Origin: Siphonodentalium dalli
Taxonomy: Eukaryota > Mollusca > Scaphopoda > Gadilida > Siphonodentaliidae
Assembly (NCBI GenBank): GCA_032622095.1
Contig: CP136064.1
Location: 44,536,989-44,600,988 of the forward strand
Length of the DNA stretch: 64,000 nt
Direction: 5' to 3'
The notes below the pieces were generated by a model. It was not told the origin of the DNA, made no database searches, and worked only from the letters and a program-made list of their open reading frames with translations. The translations under genes and the position numbers were made by a program. This document shows, piece after piece, positions 12,601-25,420 of this stretch (its first letter is position 1; every line of letters starts with the position of its first letter).

Positions 12601-13475
12601 GTTGTCCAATTATTATTATTATTATTAACATTTGTAGAGCGCCTATTTCAATACAGAGTTCTGTTCATAGGCGCTGTTACATAAAGAACATAAAAGAACA
12701 TTATACTATAGGATAAAAGAGCAAACACGCGGATAAAATAAGTCTAAGAGATGGCAAATCCTAAAAAATCACAGATATAAATTAATGGTTAAAAAGTCAT
12801 TCGAAGAGAAGCTCCAGATAAAGTCAGTTAAAAATTTCAGTTGAGTCCATAAGCTATTTTAAAAAGATGTGTCTTTAAAAGTTTACGGAATTCTAAACGA
12901 TCATCCGTAAGCATCAGAACGTCCGGGAGTTTGTTCCACAACGTTGGAGCTGTGATGGAGAAGGCTCTGTCCCCTAACGTAGGATGGTTTGAGTTAGGAA
13001 GTGTTAGAAATCTCTTCCCGTCTGATCTTCGCTGCATCGTACCTGAAGTCTTTAAACATACTAGCTCTTTGATGTAGTCGGGCGCCGTTCCTTCAAGAGC
13101 ACGAAATGTGATCAATATGATCTTGAACTTGGATCCTGTATTGGATGGGCAGCCAGTGGAGATTTTGCAAGACTGGACTCATCTCTGTCCTTCTCGGTAC
13201 CCTCGCGACAATTCTAGCAGCAGTTTTTTTTAACTCGCTCCAATTTCGCGATGAGTGAGCTAGTGATGCCGAACAAGCAACCGTTCATGTAATCTAGCTT
13301 GCTGCACACAAGTGACTGGATAATTGATTTAGTTGCCGAAACTGTCAAGTATTTTCTTATTTTACCAATATTTCTCAAATGATAATTACATGCTCGACAT
13401 ACATTATTTACATGAGCGTCCATAGACATGTTGGTATCTAACATAGCTCCGAGGTTGCGAATGGTTCACTTGACA
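12601..13475 (-). pseudogene. 3' end of a CR1/L2-like LINE (RT C-terminal region)
   Basis: Reading the minus strand, about 13475-13214 encodes LGAMLDTNMSMDAHVNNVCR, then NYHLRNIGKIRKYLT and CSKLDYMNGCLFGI. This is the conserved block downstream of the RT catalytic core in CR1/L2-type LINEs. After a frame change, 13115-12837 encodes FRALEGTAPDYIKEL, GDRAFSITAPTLWNKLP and FRKLLKTHLF, the usual terminal block. Downstream is a short 3' tail (GGCGCTCTACAAATGTTA) ending in an (ATT)n tract at about 12607-12630, as is common for this lineage. It is 5'-truncated, frameshifted and dead. Confidence 0.85.
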
Positions 13476-14985
13476 TGATGGAATTGGAATCGATCTTAAT
13501 AAGATCTGAACAAATCTGAACAAATCGATGCAAATCGTGACATAATTATGAACATTCAAAAAATTATAAGCTGTTAACTATTCTAATAGTGTCTGAGTCA
13601 TTGTAACCCGGCCATAAATGAGATATCTCTAATCGCGTCGTTTTGCAGACACAAGCGCACCCATTGTTGAAATAATTTAAAGTATATCTGTCATATAATG
13701 TTTCACACATACACTGGCTTTTTCTTCGAATCGTACAGATTAGCCAAATTCCGCAAAAGTGACAACTTTAGAAAAAATAGCGGTACACGTGTACTTGTTT
13801 TTCACAGCATCCGCTTACTCTACAAACAACATAGAAATTCATCAGGACGCACGCCAAAATAGCAAATAAGCAGAACTACTTAATCAGAGGTGATATTCAG
13901 GCAGGCATATATACACAAATGGTTTGACATATAAACCGGCAGACAGAAAGCAGTGCGTCCTGTCAAACCGCTGCTCGAGATATAGCAGCAAAAACACATT
14001 TATGTGCATGCGGATGTATGCATTCATGCATACAAATGCAATATAGTTTGGACACATGTGTTTGCACTGTCTTGTATAAAACATATAGGTGTGTATACCA
14101 GTAACAGATGTTATAGTACAGTTCCTATCTTAATAGTGTCATTATCCATGCATAAACTATCATCATCATTAATTGTTGAGATTATAAGCATGCCACAAAC
14201 AATACGTGCTGCATATACGAAGTCTGTGGAAATATCAGCTTCATTGACGGCATCAAATAATTACCGTGGAAGTACAGAGAGGAAAATATTCAATTGTGCA
14301 TCTGGACCGAGGCTATCCAATTTGAGAGTACATGGAATATTGAATTGAATCATTAGTTAATACCATATTAGTTGTGATAATTCCGCAAGATCTTGGAAGC
14401 TTATAATACCATGGACATGGGTATCATCGTGAGCCCTGGCACATCTGCTGCAAGATTTATACACGGACTGAGTACACTTACACACTATGCTGTCGGCCAC
14501 TGCCAGGTATGCTATTTCCTTTCTATGAAACTTACAACTGCATCGCCACAGTTGCGCGACTGGTGACTCAAGATGTATGTCATGCAAGCGAGGGAGTGGT
14601 GTTTCGTCGCTCACCGCGCTTTCACATTCGGATTGTGTGGTCAGTAATTTCCTTGCGCAGTATAATTGTCCACGCCGGTTTTGTTAGGAACTCACTATTA
14701 GAGATGTTGGCTAACTTGGCAATGAAGGTATTACAGCCTCATGCAATAAGATAATCGATTTGTCTGATTTCTCGACTGTGAGAGCACATCAGCTGTCACG
14801 AAAGAGAAACTGCTTCGTTTTATCCCTTCTACAATGTTGGGTCGTGTTTGGATCTTTTAAAGACAGAATAGATGCGTTCATTCCTAAGATAAAACATCTT
14901 AATCAGTAAATCACATAACAGTTCGCACCTGTGGAAACACCATGGCAGTAATATACATGTGGAGGCCTAGTATATATTACCCGAC
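13476..14985. other. Intergenic; one dispersed-repeat copy
   Basis: No gene recognised. Positions about 13733-13850 (ACAGATTAGCCAAATTCCGC...GACAACTTTAGA) match 21585-21700 and 21840-21960, so this is a third copy of an unnamed dispersed repeat. A Cys-rich minus-strand frame at 14412-14570 has no family match. Confidence 0.5.
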
Positions 14986-15815
14986 TGCTAGTGGGGTTGT
15001 TCCGCGAGCGTGCATGCACGCCGCTAGCGGGGGGGGGGGGGGTATATATAAAGCCTACATGCCGCTAGCGGGGATTGTACCGCGAGCGTACATGTCAGTT
15101 TTGTTTTTACGTCAGTCGTATACATGAGTTAGTTGGGTGGTTATAACTCGAGCGTACATGCCGCTAGCTGGGGTAATACATTGAGCCGTTGAGCGTACAT
15201 GCCGCTAGCGAGGGGTGTTATGCGTCGAGCGTACATGCCGCCAGCGGGTGTAATACTTCGATCGTGCATGTCGCTAGTGAGGCGTGTTACGAGTGTGCAT
15301 GCCGCTAGCGGGGGTAATACTTCGAGCGTATATGTCGCTAGTGAGGGGTGTTATGCGTCGAGTTTACATGCCGCTAGCGGGGATAATACTTCGAGCGTAC
15401 ATGCCGCTAGCGCGGGTAATACTTCGAACGTACATGCCGCTTGTGAGGGGTGTTATGCGTTGAGTATGCATGCCGCTAGCGGGGGTAATAAATCGAGCGT
15501 ACATGCCGCTAGCGGGGGTTATACCTCGGGCGGACATGCCGCTAGCGGGGGTTATACCTTGAGCGTTCATGTCGCTATCGGGGGTTATACATTGAGCGTA
15601 CATCCGCTAGCGGGGGTTATACATCGGGCGTACATGCCGCCAGCGGGAGTTATACCGTACATGCCGCTAGCGAGGTTATACATCGAGTGCACATGGCGCT
15701 GGTGGAGGTTACATACCTCCAGCGTAAATGCCGCTAGCTGGGGGAGGGTTATAACTTATAACACGAGCGTACATGTCGCTAGCGCGGGGTTATATATACT
15801 TCGAGCATACATGCC
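14986..15815 (+). repeat. 33-bp minisatellite, about 24 units
   Basis: A unit near TTCGAGCGTACATGCCGCTA + GCGGGGGTAATAC repeats for about 830 bp with point and small indel variation. Because 33 is a multiple of three, all frames read as 11-residue repeats; a 232-codon frame at 15199-15897 (HAASGGNTSSV-type) is a by-product. The GCTAGC and GTACATG words are highly conserved. A G12 tract lies at about 15030. Confidence 0.9.
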
Positions 15816-16159
15816 GATGTTGGACAGAGCAAGTTGGCTTGATCTCAGTTTCTGTTTAATTTCGTCAATACAATCAAACTTTTATTTATACCTGTAGATG
15901 TATACACCCAATTGTGTACGACTTTCAACTCAGACACGTTCTCCCTGCATGTAGTCCTAATACTAGTCTTATCTTGCCCATCTTGCTTCCATTGAATACA
16001 ATAACTCCTGACTGGTTCATTATATCCATATATCATTTACGACTGTGCACTGTGCACATATCTTATAGTTGCTGAAAACCATTTTCGGAGACAAAAACAG
16101 TTGACGGAAATAAAAACGGAAACATTTCGGAGGACTGTTATAATCAGTACATGTAGCCA
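15816..16159. other. No feature recognised
   Basis: Spacer between the minisatellite and the next repeat block; nothing supported. Confidence 0.5.
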
Positions 16160-16800
16160 TCCGGGTTTGTCCGGATATTAACATTAACACAATCAGAATA
16201 TGAAGGGATTTCGTTTGTGGTTGACAATTAAGAGCGCGCGGCCCATGTTCGGGTTTGGAAGTGGGGGGGGGGGGTGACGGTGATATTTGAAAGAGTTATG
16301 GCCCTTTATCTACTTAGAAATCGCTTATTTTGGGTTGTCCGGATGTCAACCTGACCAATATTCAACACTATTCTGATATTCGGTTCACATATGAGAAGGT
16401 ACATGCATGTCCAGTTCGATTGTGGTCACCGTCCTATGATTTTTACGGAGTTATGTCACTTTTTCCACTTAGAAACCTTATTATCTGGGTCGTCTGTATG
16501 CTAATTTGAGCAACATTCAACATGGTTGCTTGCTATTTGGTATGTGGTTCACATTTGTGAAAACGCAGTTCAATTCGAACATGGTCACGGCCCGAGTTTT
16601 CATGGAGTTATATCCCTTTTTCGACTCATAAATAATATATTTTTGGGTTGTCCAGGTGATATCAGAATTCCTGTATGTTTGCTAAATTGTTTACTGATCT
16701 GAAAAGACTGGTCAAGTTCAATCTTTTTCATTGTCCAATGATTTATGAGTTTTGTGTCTGTTCGACTTGTAAATAGACGTCGATAATATATGCGTTATCT
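16160..16800 (+). repeat. Diverged tandem repeat, about 155-bp unit x 4
   Basis: Units start with a GGTTGTCCGGATGTCAAC-like word (near 16170, 16333, 16484 and 16644). Each contains GGTTCACATTTG, GGTCACNG and GGAGTTATGTCCCTTTTTC. The same words occur at 36.1-36.4 kb. I recall this type of repeat as widespread in molluscan genomes. Non-coding. Confidence 0.6.
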
Positions 16801-19744
16801 AAATGTTATAATGAGCCATCTTCAAAGGAATATTTGGTGAGTGGTTCACATTTGATGACACACAAGTTGGAGTATAACTTTTGCCAGAATTTGACTTCAC
16901 CACATTTCATATATTCCGTATCGTTATGCGTTTAGTGATACATTAAATATGAAGATTATAAAGCAAACCGTTAATCCCGGCGGTATAAAATTTGTTATGG
17001 ACTTCGATGAAACGTGCGCAATATACGTTTTCTTTCTCATGCGAATGCTCTATGCATGTATGATTAATGCGTCCATAAGGTAGTTGACTCCCTTCTGAAA
17101 ACCGTGTTGTAGTGTATGTATTTGACAATACAAGGTACGTGACACTATTAATAACACAGTTTGTTAGGCAACTTTTAAATGATGGCAGGGTCGATCAGGC
17201 TAATCGCGCGTTAGATGTCAAACAACATTATGGGTTTGTTGTCTCCTCTATAAGTATTACCCCGATCTTAGCATGTCCAGGTATATGAGAAACATCATGA
17301 TTCTAGTCAATGGTGCAACTAAGCATTACTGGATTGGAGGACAAGTTCCGAGAAACCTCCGCTCCCTGCAACAAATATATATTCAAACATAGATTTACAA
17401 ATTAAATATAACATGCTTTGGTATGACGGGCATGATGTGTCAAATATGTGTAACAGTTTGAAATTGGTTTAATCGAATTGGTTAAATAGTCAAAGAATGG
17501 TGGTGGCCCACTGGTGGGTGTGTGTACATACTAGTTAGGGACTGATTGGATGCTGTATATATAGGATATAGGTATAATAGGGGATGGCTCAATCGATTGG
17601 GTTACAATATGTGGGGCGATATCAAAATGTTGGGTCAGTTCTCAAGAGCTCATTCGCAATAAGTCGCAAATCTAGCAAATGATTTGATGAATTTGATAAC
17701 TGTGCAACTATATACATTTGATTAGTGATACTAAAGACCAAGTTTTCATTGTAAACATTATCCCACCCCGATGCTTTATTCTAGTTCAGACATTTGAGTT
17801 TATTTTCATTATCATCATACGGTCTCGGCACTATATTTAGAGTTTCTCCCCGTTCACCGAATTATAGATTCGACTGTCCAATGTCGTTACGAATGTGGCT
17901 CTGATCAAAGCTATCGTACACCAGCGGTTTGTAAAGTGACTCAAAGTTGTCGGCCCACCCATTTTATATTCTGAGCAATTGCGCATGAAAGATCTGTTGT
18001 ACTCAACCATCTTGTTTAGTCTGGAGCATATATTTCTTGAATTTAAAGAATGACCATTAATCTACTTGAACAGCTGTATCCAAATCATTATCTCAATCCC
18101 TTAGATATTTTTGATTCGATTGTTTATTTGTACAATATTTATAAACATTATGCTTACAATGAAATATTCCAAAATAAACATGATTATATTGTACATAAGC
18201 GCCATGGTCAAATGGACGTCTTCCTGACGCCCCTATATAACTATAGCGCTATATACTTACCAATGGGTGATGTCAACCAAACAGGAATATTTGCATAGAG
18301 ATTATGAACCCCAACCCAATTCATTTCATTCTCCGTAGGGGCGTGCAGTTCATCTGCATATCAGCATCAACCTCTCCCGTTGAAAAAGACACCAGCATGC
18401 CATAGTACAGTAATATAGTTACTGTTATTCTTTAGGATACTGCGATATGAACGCATTGTTCGATTCAATCATTGTTCTAGCATTCATATGTCCAAACTAA
18501 AGATAATTGGGTGGAAAATATATATTACGTATATATACACTAAGCTATATACGGAGCAAAGCAAATGATTTATTATGTTTAGGTATATCGACGTTTGGTT
18601 TTGAACATAGTTGTACCGGTATAGGCCCATATTTGTGTTCAAATAATTTAAAATTTACCACTACATCGCTGAAATTGAAGGTCATTCTCATTACAAGTTG
18701 CATGTTATACATGTATACCAACTCGGTAATTTAGGGCGGCATGTTCAGGTGATGAACTCAATAAGCGAACGCATAGGATGTTTGTTGAGATCATTATCCG
18801 AACATTCCCAGTGTAAATCAAACTTCAGCAGTCCACAGTTCAGGTCAGTGATACAGACAGTAATATTTATCTACCGTTACAACCATTGACAATGGTTCGT
18901 AATTAGACTACCTGTTTACTTTCCACACCATCAGCGACATTCCTTCTGTTTTCATTAGGTTAGATAAAAAAACGTACCTGACATCTTGGTACCCCAAGAT
19001 AAAACGATCAACCCATGACGGGTGAAATATTTCCCCATTGCACCGGAGACATGTGTATAATATGTATATACCCTATCATAATATTAATATTATCTTCTGT
19101 TAATAATTCTTTGTAATTCTCTATATATTCATATGAATTCGAGAATAAATCATCATCAGCGTATCAAACAAACCAGTAAATTTCAAATTATTGATTATAT
19201 CGCCTGATAACTCTATATATACTAATTAACGGTTACTTATTAAATCTAGTGGGGCGGGTGGGTGCTGATTTGGTCTGACCGACTTGCGGGCTTGTTCTGC
19301 ACAGACTTGAGTTATTTCCTCTCACTTCGAAATGACACAGTTTGAATGAGCACCGTCAACAGCATACATATATATATATAAGCGTATATCATTGTATAAT
19401 ATAATCAATATAATTTATATTGCTATACATATATAGCCAACAGAACAGGAGAAAATTGTCATGTCTGCGGCGTGCAATAAGTTTTATATTATGCATAGTC
19501 AAAAGGAAGGGCTACATCCTACATCACACGGAATGAATTAGTATAACTATCATGTATGATGCAGAATGCCGCAGTTTACAGTTATCCATGCAAAATATCG
19601 ACACGCTGTACAAACTAATAATGAAAATAATAACATAGTGAAGAATAATAAGAATATATAATTCATCGGGGTATGGGTACATGTACATTTGAGAGTTCAA
19701 TGTGGACTTTCCTAAAAAGTATACATATATACTTGGTAAAGGAT
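16801..19744. other. Long stretch without recognised genes
   Basis: AT-rich DNA. Only short frames occur, the longest about 82 codons at 18050-18298, with no family resemblance. I see no exon-like splice context, RNA gene or strong repeat. Confidence 0.5.
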
Positions 19745-20260
19745 TGCGCGGTCATGTGAATTCAAATTTTCGTTCATGATTATAGTGTTTCGAGTTCTCA
19801 GCCATGAGTACTGTATCATCTGCATATAGTACAAGCAGTATTTTTATGTAGGTTTTAAATTCTATTCAATCTGGTTTGATATTTTTGAGAGGCCAACGAT
19901 GCCTTCCTTTATCATGAAGTTTTCCAGGTCATTCAAATATAGAGAAAATAGTACGGGGGATAGATAACACCCTGTCGAACTCCTGACAAACATTGGAAGG
20001 GGCAGAATATTTAGTCCCTAGTTTGACAGAAGACTTAATATTCTGATACATATTTGTAATAACTCGGAAAAACTTTCCATTAATATCACATGTCCGTAAT
20101 TTCTGCCAGAGCCCGGGTCTCCACGCCCAATCAAACGCTTTCTCAAAATCAATAAAAGCACAGTAGAGGTTAGAATTCAAATTTCTGGTTATTTCCGTTA
20201 ACATGTGTATAGTGAAAATATTATCAACAGTTGAAGGATTGCTCTGCTTATCAGTCAGTT
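19745..20260 (-). pseudogene. Non-LTR reverse transcriptase fragment (palm domain)
   Basis: On the minus strand, about 20255-20150 reads STVDNIFTIHML then LYCAFIDFEKAFDW (RT motif A with its Asp), WRPGLWQKLR and NGKFFRVITNMYQNIKS. A frame change near 19975 leads to CYLSPVLFSLYLNDLENF (motif B region). Another break before 19850 leads to VLYADDTVLMAEN at about 19795-19832, the YADD catalytic box. The fragment covers about 170 codons of a LINE RT with at least two frameshifts and no endonuclease nearby. The catalytic Asp residues remain, but the copy cannot be functional. Confidence 0.85.
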
Positions 20261-20787
20261 GATTAGGTCAATTATTCAATATATAGCTAAATATTATTCA
20301 CCAATTTGATCAATCACTTTGTTGAGGATTTTTATAAACGATGACAAAACGATGCATTTGTGGTTCATGAAATGAACATAATTATGGATAGTCTTTTCAT
20401 GACACCAGTCGACTACCTTACATGTACATCTTATACGCTAACACTTCTTATCTTGTTTTCGATTAGTCTTGTTGTTTACATCGTGAAAGTGTATGTGGGA
20501 AAGACGAGTGCATTAATGTGTTACGTGTAGACTAACTATATCTATTTGAAGCACAACAACTGTTAAAATCGCTCATTTCCATGCATTATGTTTGCGCGAA
20601 ATTTTGTGATTGCATTGTGGAAGTCGTTTGCACGGGCGTTGTCTCGAATCAAAGGCAATGTCAAGACCTAAAAGTATTATGACTAGAATGGGTAATTTTC
20701 AGAATATATAACAGTCGATAGTTTGAGAATGATTAATGAGGAGTAGAGTATCCTATACTAAACGTGTAGTCTTTCCCATGATGTTTA

Positions 20788-20975
20788 GCCCCATCACCAT
20801 AGGAACCATGGACACTAAAACTCACGGTAGTACAAAGGAACCATGGATATTAAAACACACGGAAGCATAAAGGCCCCCATCATCATAGGTACCATGGATA
20901 CTAAAACAAACGGAAGCACAAAGGTCTCCATCACCATATGGTCCGTGGATACTAAAACACGGAAGCACGAAGGCA
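20788..20975 (+). repeat. Tandem repeat, about 30-60 bp x 4
   Basis: CACCATAGGAACCATGGACA, CTAAAACTCACGG and similar recur four times (ACCATGGATACTAAAACA-like) at about 20797, 20841, 20890 and 20940. Non-coding. Confidence 0.65.
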
Positions 20976-22624
20976 CCCTAAGTCTTGTTATCTGTGTGGG
21001 GGTCAAGAAGAAACGCGAACGAGTGAATTTCTTCAATTCCGTTTTATTTCGTCCCATTGCAAGTCTGCATGATCAACGACCAACGCCGGGTACAGTGACT
21101 TCGAATGGCCTGAAATATATGTAAAGGAACAACAGAGTAGCAATAGTCCACACTCAGGGTCATACGCGTGTGTTTCGAAACCATCACCGATTTTGTTTTG
21201 GAAAGTGATATTCCTTGGAGTAACAATTTCTAACACAGTTGCAATTCGATCGATATGCATATTTTTTAGTCATTAATAACCAAGTCGTTGATAGCATAAC
21301 GTGTAATTTACAGAATACCAGTTATAAATTATCATAGGATCATCCAAACGGGGCACTAAGCCATTGGTGATATTGGCAGCAGACGTGAAAGCTCACTGCG
21401 TTTGGAATACATTTTGAAGATTAGTGATGCTAACGTGGTTCGAGTATTTGGGATTATCGGCTGCTGCTCGTGGGTCTCCGTGTTTTTACTTGCAATGTTG
21501 TTATTTTCCAATAAAAATAACAATCGTGGTATCTCCGCCAGAAACTCAAGAAATGCATCAGACAGACATTGTCCTCAAATCGTTCAGATTAGCCAATGAC
21601 CGCAACAATGAAAACTTTAGACAACAACGGTACCTTTGCTTAACACCAACGCTTTGTCTCACCAGCATCATAACAATTCAGCAGGACAACTTATATCAGG
21701 GGGATGTGTATGTATGTCATATGCACCGTGTGCGTTGTGCTGAACAATATTGTTTGGTTTGTATGAGTTGTTTGCGGTAATACCGTTGTTGTCTCAAGTA
21801 TTCATTGTTGCGGTCACACTGTTTTTTTCTCAAATCGCCCTGATTAGTCAAACACCGCGAAAATGACAACTTTAGACAAAATAACGATACTTTTTCGTAA
21901 GAGCGTCAGTTTACCCTACCCGCATCATAGCAATTCGTCAGGACCACCAGCATCATAGCATATTAGCTGGACCACTAGACCAGGGGTGATTACGTTCATC
22001 ACCTCTCAGTGACCTTTGGTATGTCATTGTATCTCACTGACACTGCTCATATGTAACGTCTTAGTCAACACTGTAGATGTACTCTATATGCAACGTAATG
22101 TATGTTTACATGTCACCTGGTTGGATCGACCAATGAGGACGCTCCGTTGGTAGAGGCATATCAGGAGACATCGGTCGTCATCTTTGTAGCCCGTCCCATA
22201 TGGAATCCATATCCCCCTCAGGGTTCCCATATGGGGTCGATGTCCGCCATTTTGTTTTTCATGGAACTATGCCGCCTCGGGTATATTTTCGGTGTATTTT
22301 GGCGCCAAGAAAAGGGATATCTGTCGGAAATCAAGTTCTGTTAATTTAAAGACATAGTTACATATATACCAAAACCTGCATGTGATATATTTGAGAAATT
22401 CTAAACTCATAAATTAACTATCAAACTCAAGTTTGTTGTCCTGCTTCTGGCGATTAGCCATTGGCTCAATGCGTTGACGCTCAACGCCCATGAAGCGTCA
22501 CTGTGACGTTACATAAGTTAATAGCCATAGACAACAAATATACTTACTACGAGGTAATGAACTTCGTATAAGTAATTAAAATTCTCACACGGATAACATG
22601 ATATGTGGGTGACATGATAAAATC
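20976..22624. other. Intergenic; two copies of a dispersed repeat
   Basis: Positions about 21571-21700 and 21832-21960 are tandem-like copies of the repeat also at 13733-13850 (CAGATTAGCCAA...ACTTTAGACAA...CATCATAGCAATTC). No convincing gene. A 118-codon frame at 21424-21780 overlaps the repeat and is probably incidental. Confidence 0.5.
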
Positions 22625-22764
22625 GTTACAGTGCTCGTTGTTGCCGGCTACGGTGACATATGAGGCTCAGCGAGATTAATATCGGGTTCGGCTAGCGCCT
22701 CGCCCGATATTAATCTCACTTCGCCTCATATGACACCGTATCCGGCAACAACTCGCCCTGTAAC
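22625..22764. repeat. Palindromic hairpin D (140 bp)
   Basis: GTTACAGTGCTCGTTGTTGC at 22625 pairs with its complement ending at 22764. Pairing continues through CATATGAGGC and GAGATTAATATCGGG, with a GGCTAGCGCCTCGC core. Near-perfect foldback. Confidence 0.85.
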
Positions 22765-22869
22765 TTATAATATACGTTTTATTTTGTTTTTGTTTTGTTT
22801 TGTTTGTTTATTTTGTGAGGGTTTTTTATCACTCTGGATAATAATGTGCAACCCATTAGTTAATTTAGC

Positions 22870-25420
22870 ATGTGCATGCATGATAACGCATCGGACGCAT
22901 CGGGTCCTCATCAATGACACATTTTCAAAATACGAGGTCATCCCAGCGGGAGTTCCACAAGGGTTAATCCTGGGGCCATTTTTGTTCTTAGTCTATATAA
23001 ATGATTTAGCCGACGGTATTGAATCAATAACGAGAATGTATGCCGACTATACTTGCCTCACGAACAGTCACTTTGTTCTTAATATACTTGAACATACTAT
23101 GAACAGCGATTTAGACAAAATTACAGCGTGGTCCCAAAACTGGTTGGTCAGTTTCAACCCAACTAAAACAGTTGGCATGTCGTTTTCATTAGTTGCGCCC
23201 TCAACAGCAGTGTTCGCGCTGGACCGAAAAAAACTTTAGCCAAAAGTTTAGCCAAATGAAAATTATATTAGCCAAATGAAAAAAACTTTAGCCAAATGTT
23301 TTTTGGTCAAATTAAAAAAAACTATGGCCAAATTAAATCATCGTTTTCTGGTCGGTTTACAATTAATGACTAAAACGTCAAATCTAACAGACACAGGTAA
23401 CATACACAATAATTTAACTGATTTTGAATTAAAAATATTTATATATATATCATTTATTAAACATTTATTAATCTTTATGTGAAAGAACGATTTGGGAGGG
23501 AGGGGGGTAACCCGGGATTGTCCTTTTTAATGTCATTATTTTTTTGTTTTATATCAATATCTTTTTTTAAATCATTAAATATTAATTATCCTTGCGAAAA
23601 TATCTAAGTGACATCTGGAAACTAATTACGTAATATTGTTACGCCATTATCAAATTACAATCTGTCGTAAAATCATGCATATTATTTTGAATGCATCGGT
23701 ATTGACGACAAATAGCCACAAAATATCTGTCGGGATTCAGATTTGGCTGATTAAGCTATTGTCTTACAATCGGTGCTCATAAACCCTGCCCTGCCAGTGA
23801 CCAGACAGACAATGGAGGATTAGCGGATTAAATGTAAAACAATGACCTTTTGCTGTTTCGTGCAGAGTGACGGGTTTTCCTTTGTACTGTCCGCGATCGG
23901 GTTTCCCTTTGTACAGTCGGCGATATATTTCCACTTACGATGTTTTCGGACTAGATCGTTCACAACGAAAACCCACTTGCTAAAAAATCATGCTTTCAGT
24001 CTCCATTTGGGGTTAAAAAAAGTTTAGCCAAAAGTTTAGCCAAATGAAATTTTTATTAGCCAAATTCGAAAAAGATTAGCCATTGGCTAATTTGGCTACC
24101 GACAGCGCGAACACTGCTCAACAGTGAAACAAAACCTCAATTTCGTAGGAAATTCAATAAACTTCGTGGACAAGCATATACACTTAGGTCTGGAACTCCA
24201 ATCAAATCTCAAATGGAACGCACACATTGAAGGGTCTGTCAAAAGAATTGCCTCACGTCTGTCTCAACTCCGACGGATTAAATATCAACTCAACCGGAAA
24301 ACCATTGAAATTATTTACAAAACATATATTTTACCCTTATTTGATTATTCAGACGCCGTCTGGGACAATGCCTCAAATTATATGTTAGAGAAGCTTCAAT
24401 GGCTTCATGTCGACGCTGGACGGATAGTCAGTGGTATCACCCGTTCTGCTTCGGACAACACGGTATTACAGGAGGTCGGATGGCCATCACTCAATAAACG
24501 ACGTCAACTACATAAACTGCAGGCACTCTATAAAATAATCAATAATCTAGCCCCCTCTTATCTAGCCAATACACTTCCCCCCAGATCACACGAGGTTGCA
24601 GATTATAATTGGAGACGCCCCGGTAAATTTTACTCATACTATTGCAATACTGAACACTTCAAACAGTCCTTTTTTCCAGCGATGGTGTTAGAATGGAATA
24701 AGCTTCCCAAAGTAATCACCGATGCTGATCAATCTTCTACCTTTAAAACCAACTTGTATCATATAGATCCCACAATCAGCCCGCTCTACATTTCTATGCT
24801 GGACGCAGGAAATACAACATTTTTCATTGTCGCATACGTAATTTTTGCAGTGAACTCCGATGTGATATGTTCAATATTTATATCGCTGACAGCCCCGCAT
24901 GCTCATGTGGAAATAGATCTGAAGACGCATATCACTATTTCTTCATGTGCCCATTGTACCAACGTGAGCGCTCAGTTCTCTTTGAGAAACTAGACCGCGT
25001 AAATCTCAAAGTAAGCCATATTTCAGAATTCATGTGTGGATTACCTTATCTCTCGTCCCAACAAAATATGAAACTATTTTCCATCACACAGCAATATGTT
25101 GCAGCGACTAAGCGTTTTGACCCCTAATGATTATATTTATCTTATTTGCAAATCTATACTTGCTTCCGGAATTTCAACTTTTACCTCACAATTGGACAAA
25201 CCTCCCATTCAAACATCTCATTCTGATTTATCATCTGTATTGCCTTCCAGAGCACAACAATAACAAAATAGTGAACGAATCAAGTCTACCATTATATTTT
25301 ACAACCAACATAAAAGTGCTTAGAATAGATAATATATTGGCACTTGTCAATCATTCCAACATTAATAAAATAGTGACATTCTTCAAATACAAATTTTCTC
25401 ACAGATAATAAGCAATCTCA
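22870..25420 (+). pseudogene. 5'-truncated jockey/CR1-like LINE, split by a MITE
   Basis: Positions 22900-23200 encode RT motifs: RVLINDTFSKYEVIPAGVPQ, then GPFLFLVYINDL, then a catalytic box reading YADY instead of YADD (second Asp changed to Tyr, about 23039-23050). After a 909-bp insertion the frame resumes at 24124 with FVDKHIHLGLELQSNLKWN, RLSQLRRIKYQLN and LPLFDYSDAVWDN, the region after the RT core. A frame change near 24870 leads to a zinc knuckle, CSCGNRSEDAYHYFFMC. The 3' part to about 25420 is non-coding. The endonuclease and ORF1 are absent. It is inactive through the YADY change, insertion and frameshift. Confidence 0.85.
23208..24116. mobile_element. hAT-type MITE with 8-bp target duplication
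   Basis: The insert begins CAGTGTTCGCGCTG and ends with the complement CAGCGCGAACACTG. It is flanked by identical CTCAACAG at 23200-23207 and 24117-24124. An 8-bp duplication with CAGTG ends is the hAT signature. The 909-bp interior has TTAGCCAAAT-type words repeated at both ends and no transposase. It interrupts the LINE reading frame exactly, so it is younger than the LINE. Confidence 0.92.

Noticed and set aside
14357-14614. Cys-rich minus-strand frame that could be a small secreted domain
   Set aside because: Cysteine spacing fits no family I know and the splice sites are not convincing.
15199-15897. 232-codon open frame read as a repetitive protein
   Set aside because: It follows the 33-bp minisatellite unit, is open on both strands, and has no signal or domain; explained by repeat periodicity.
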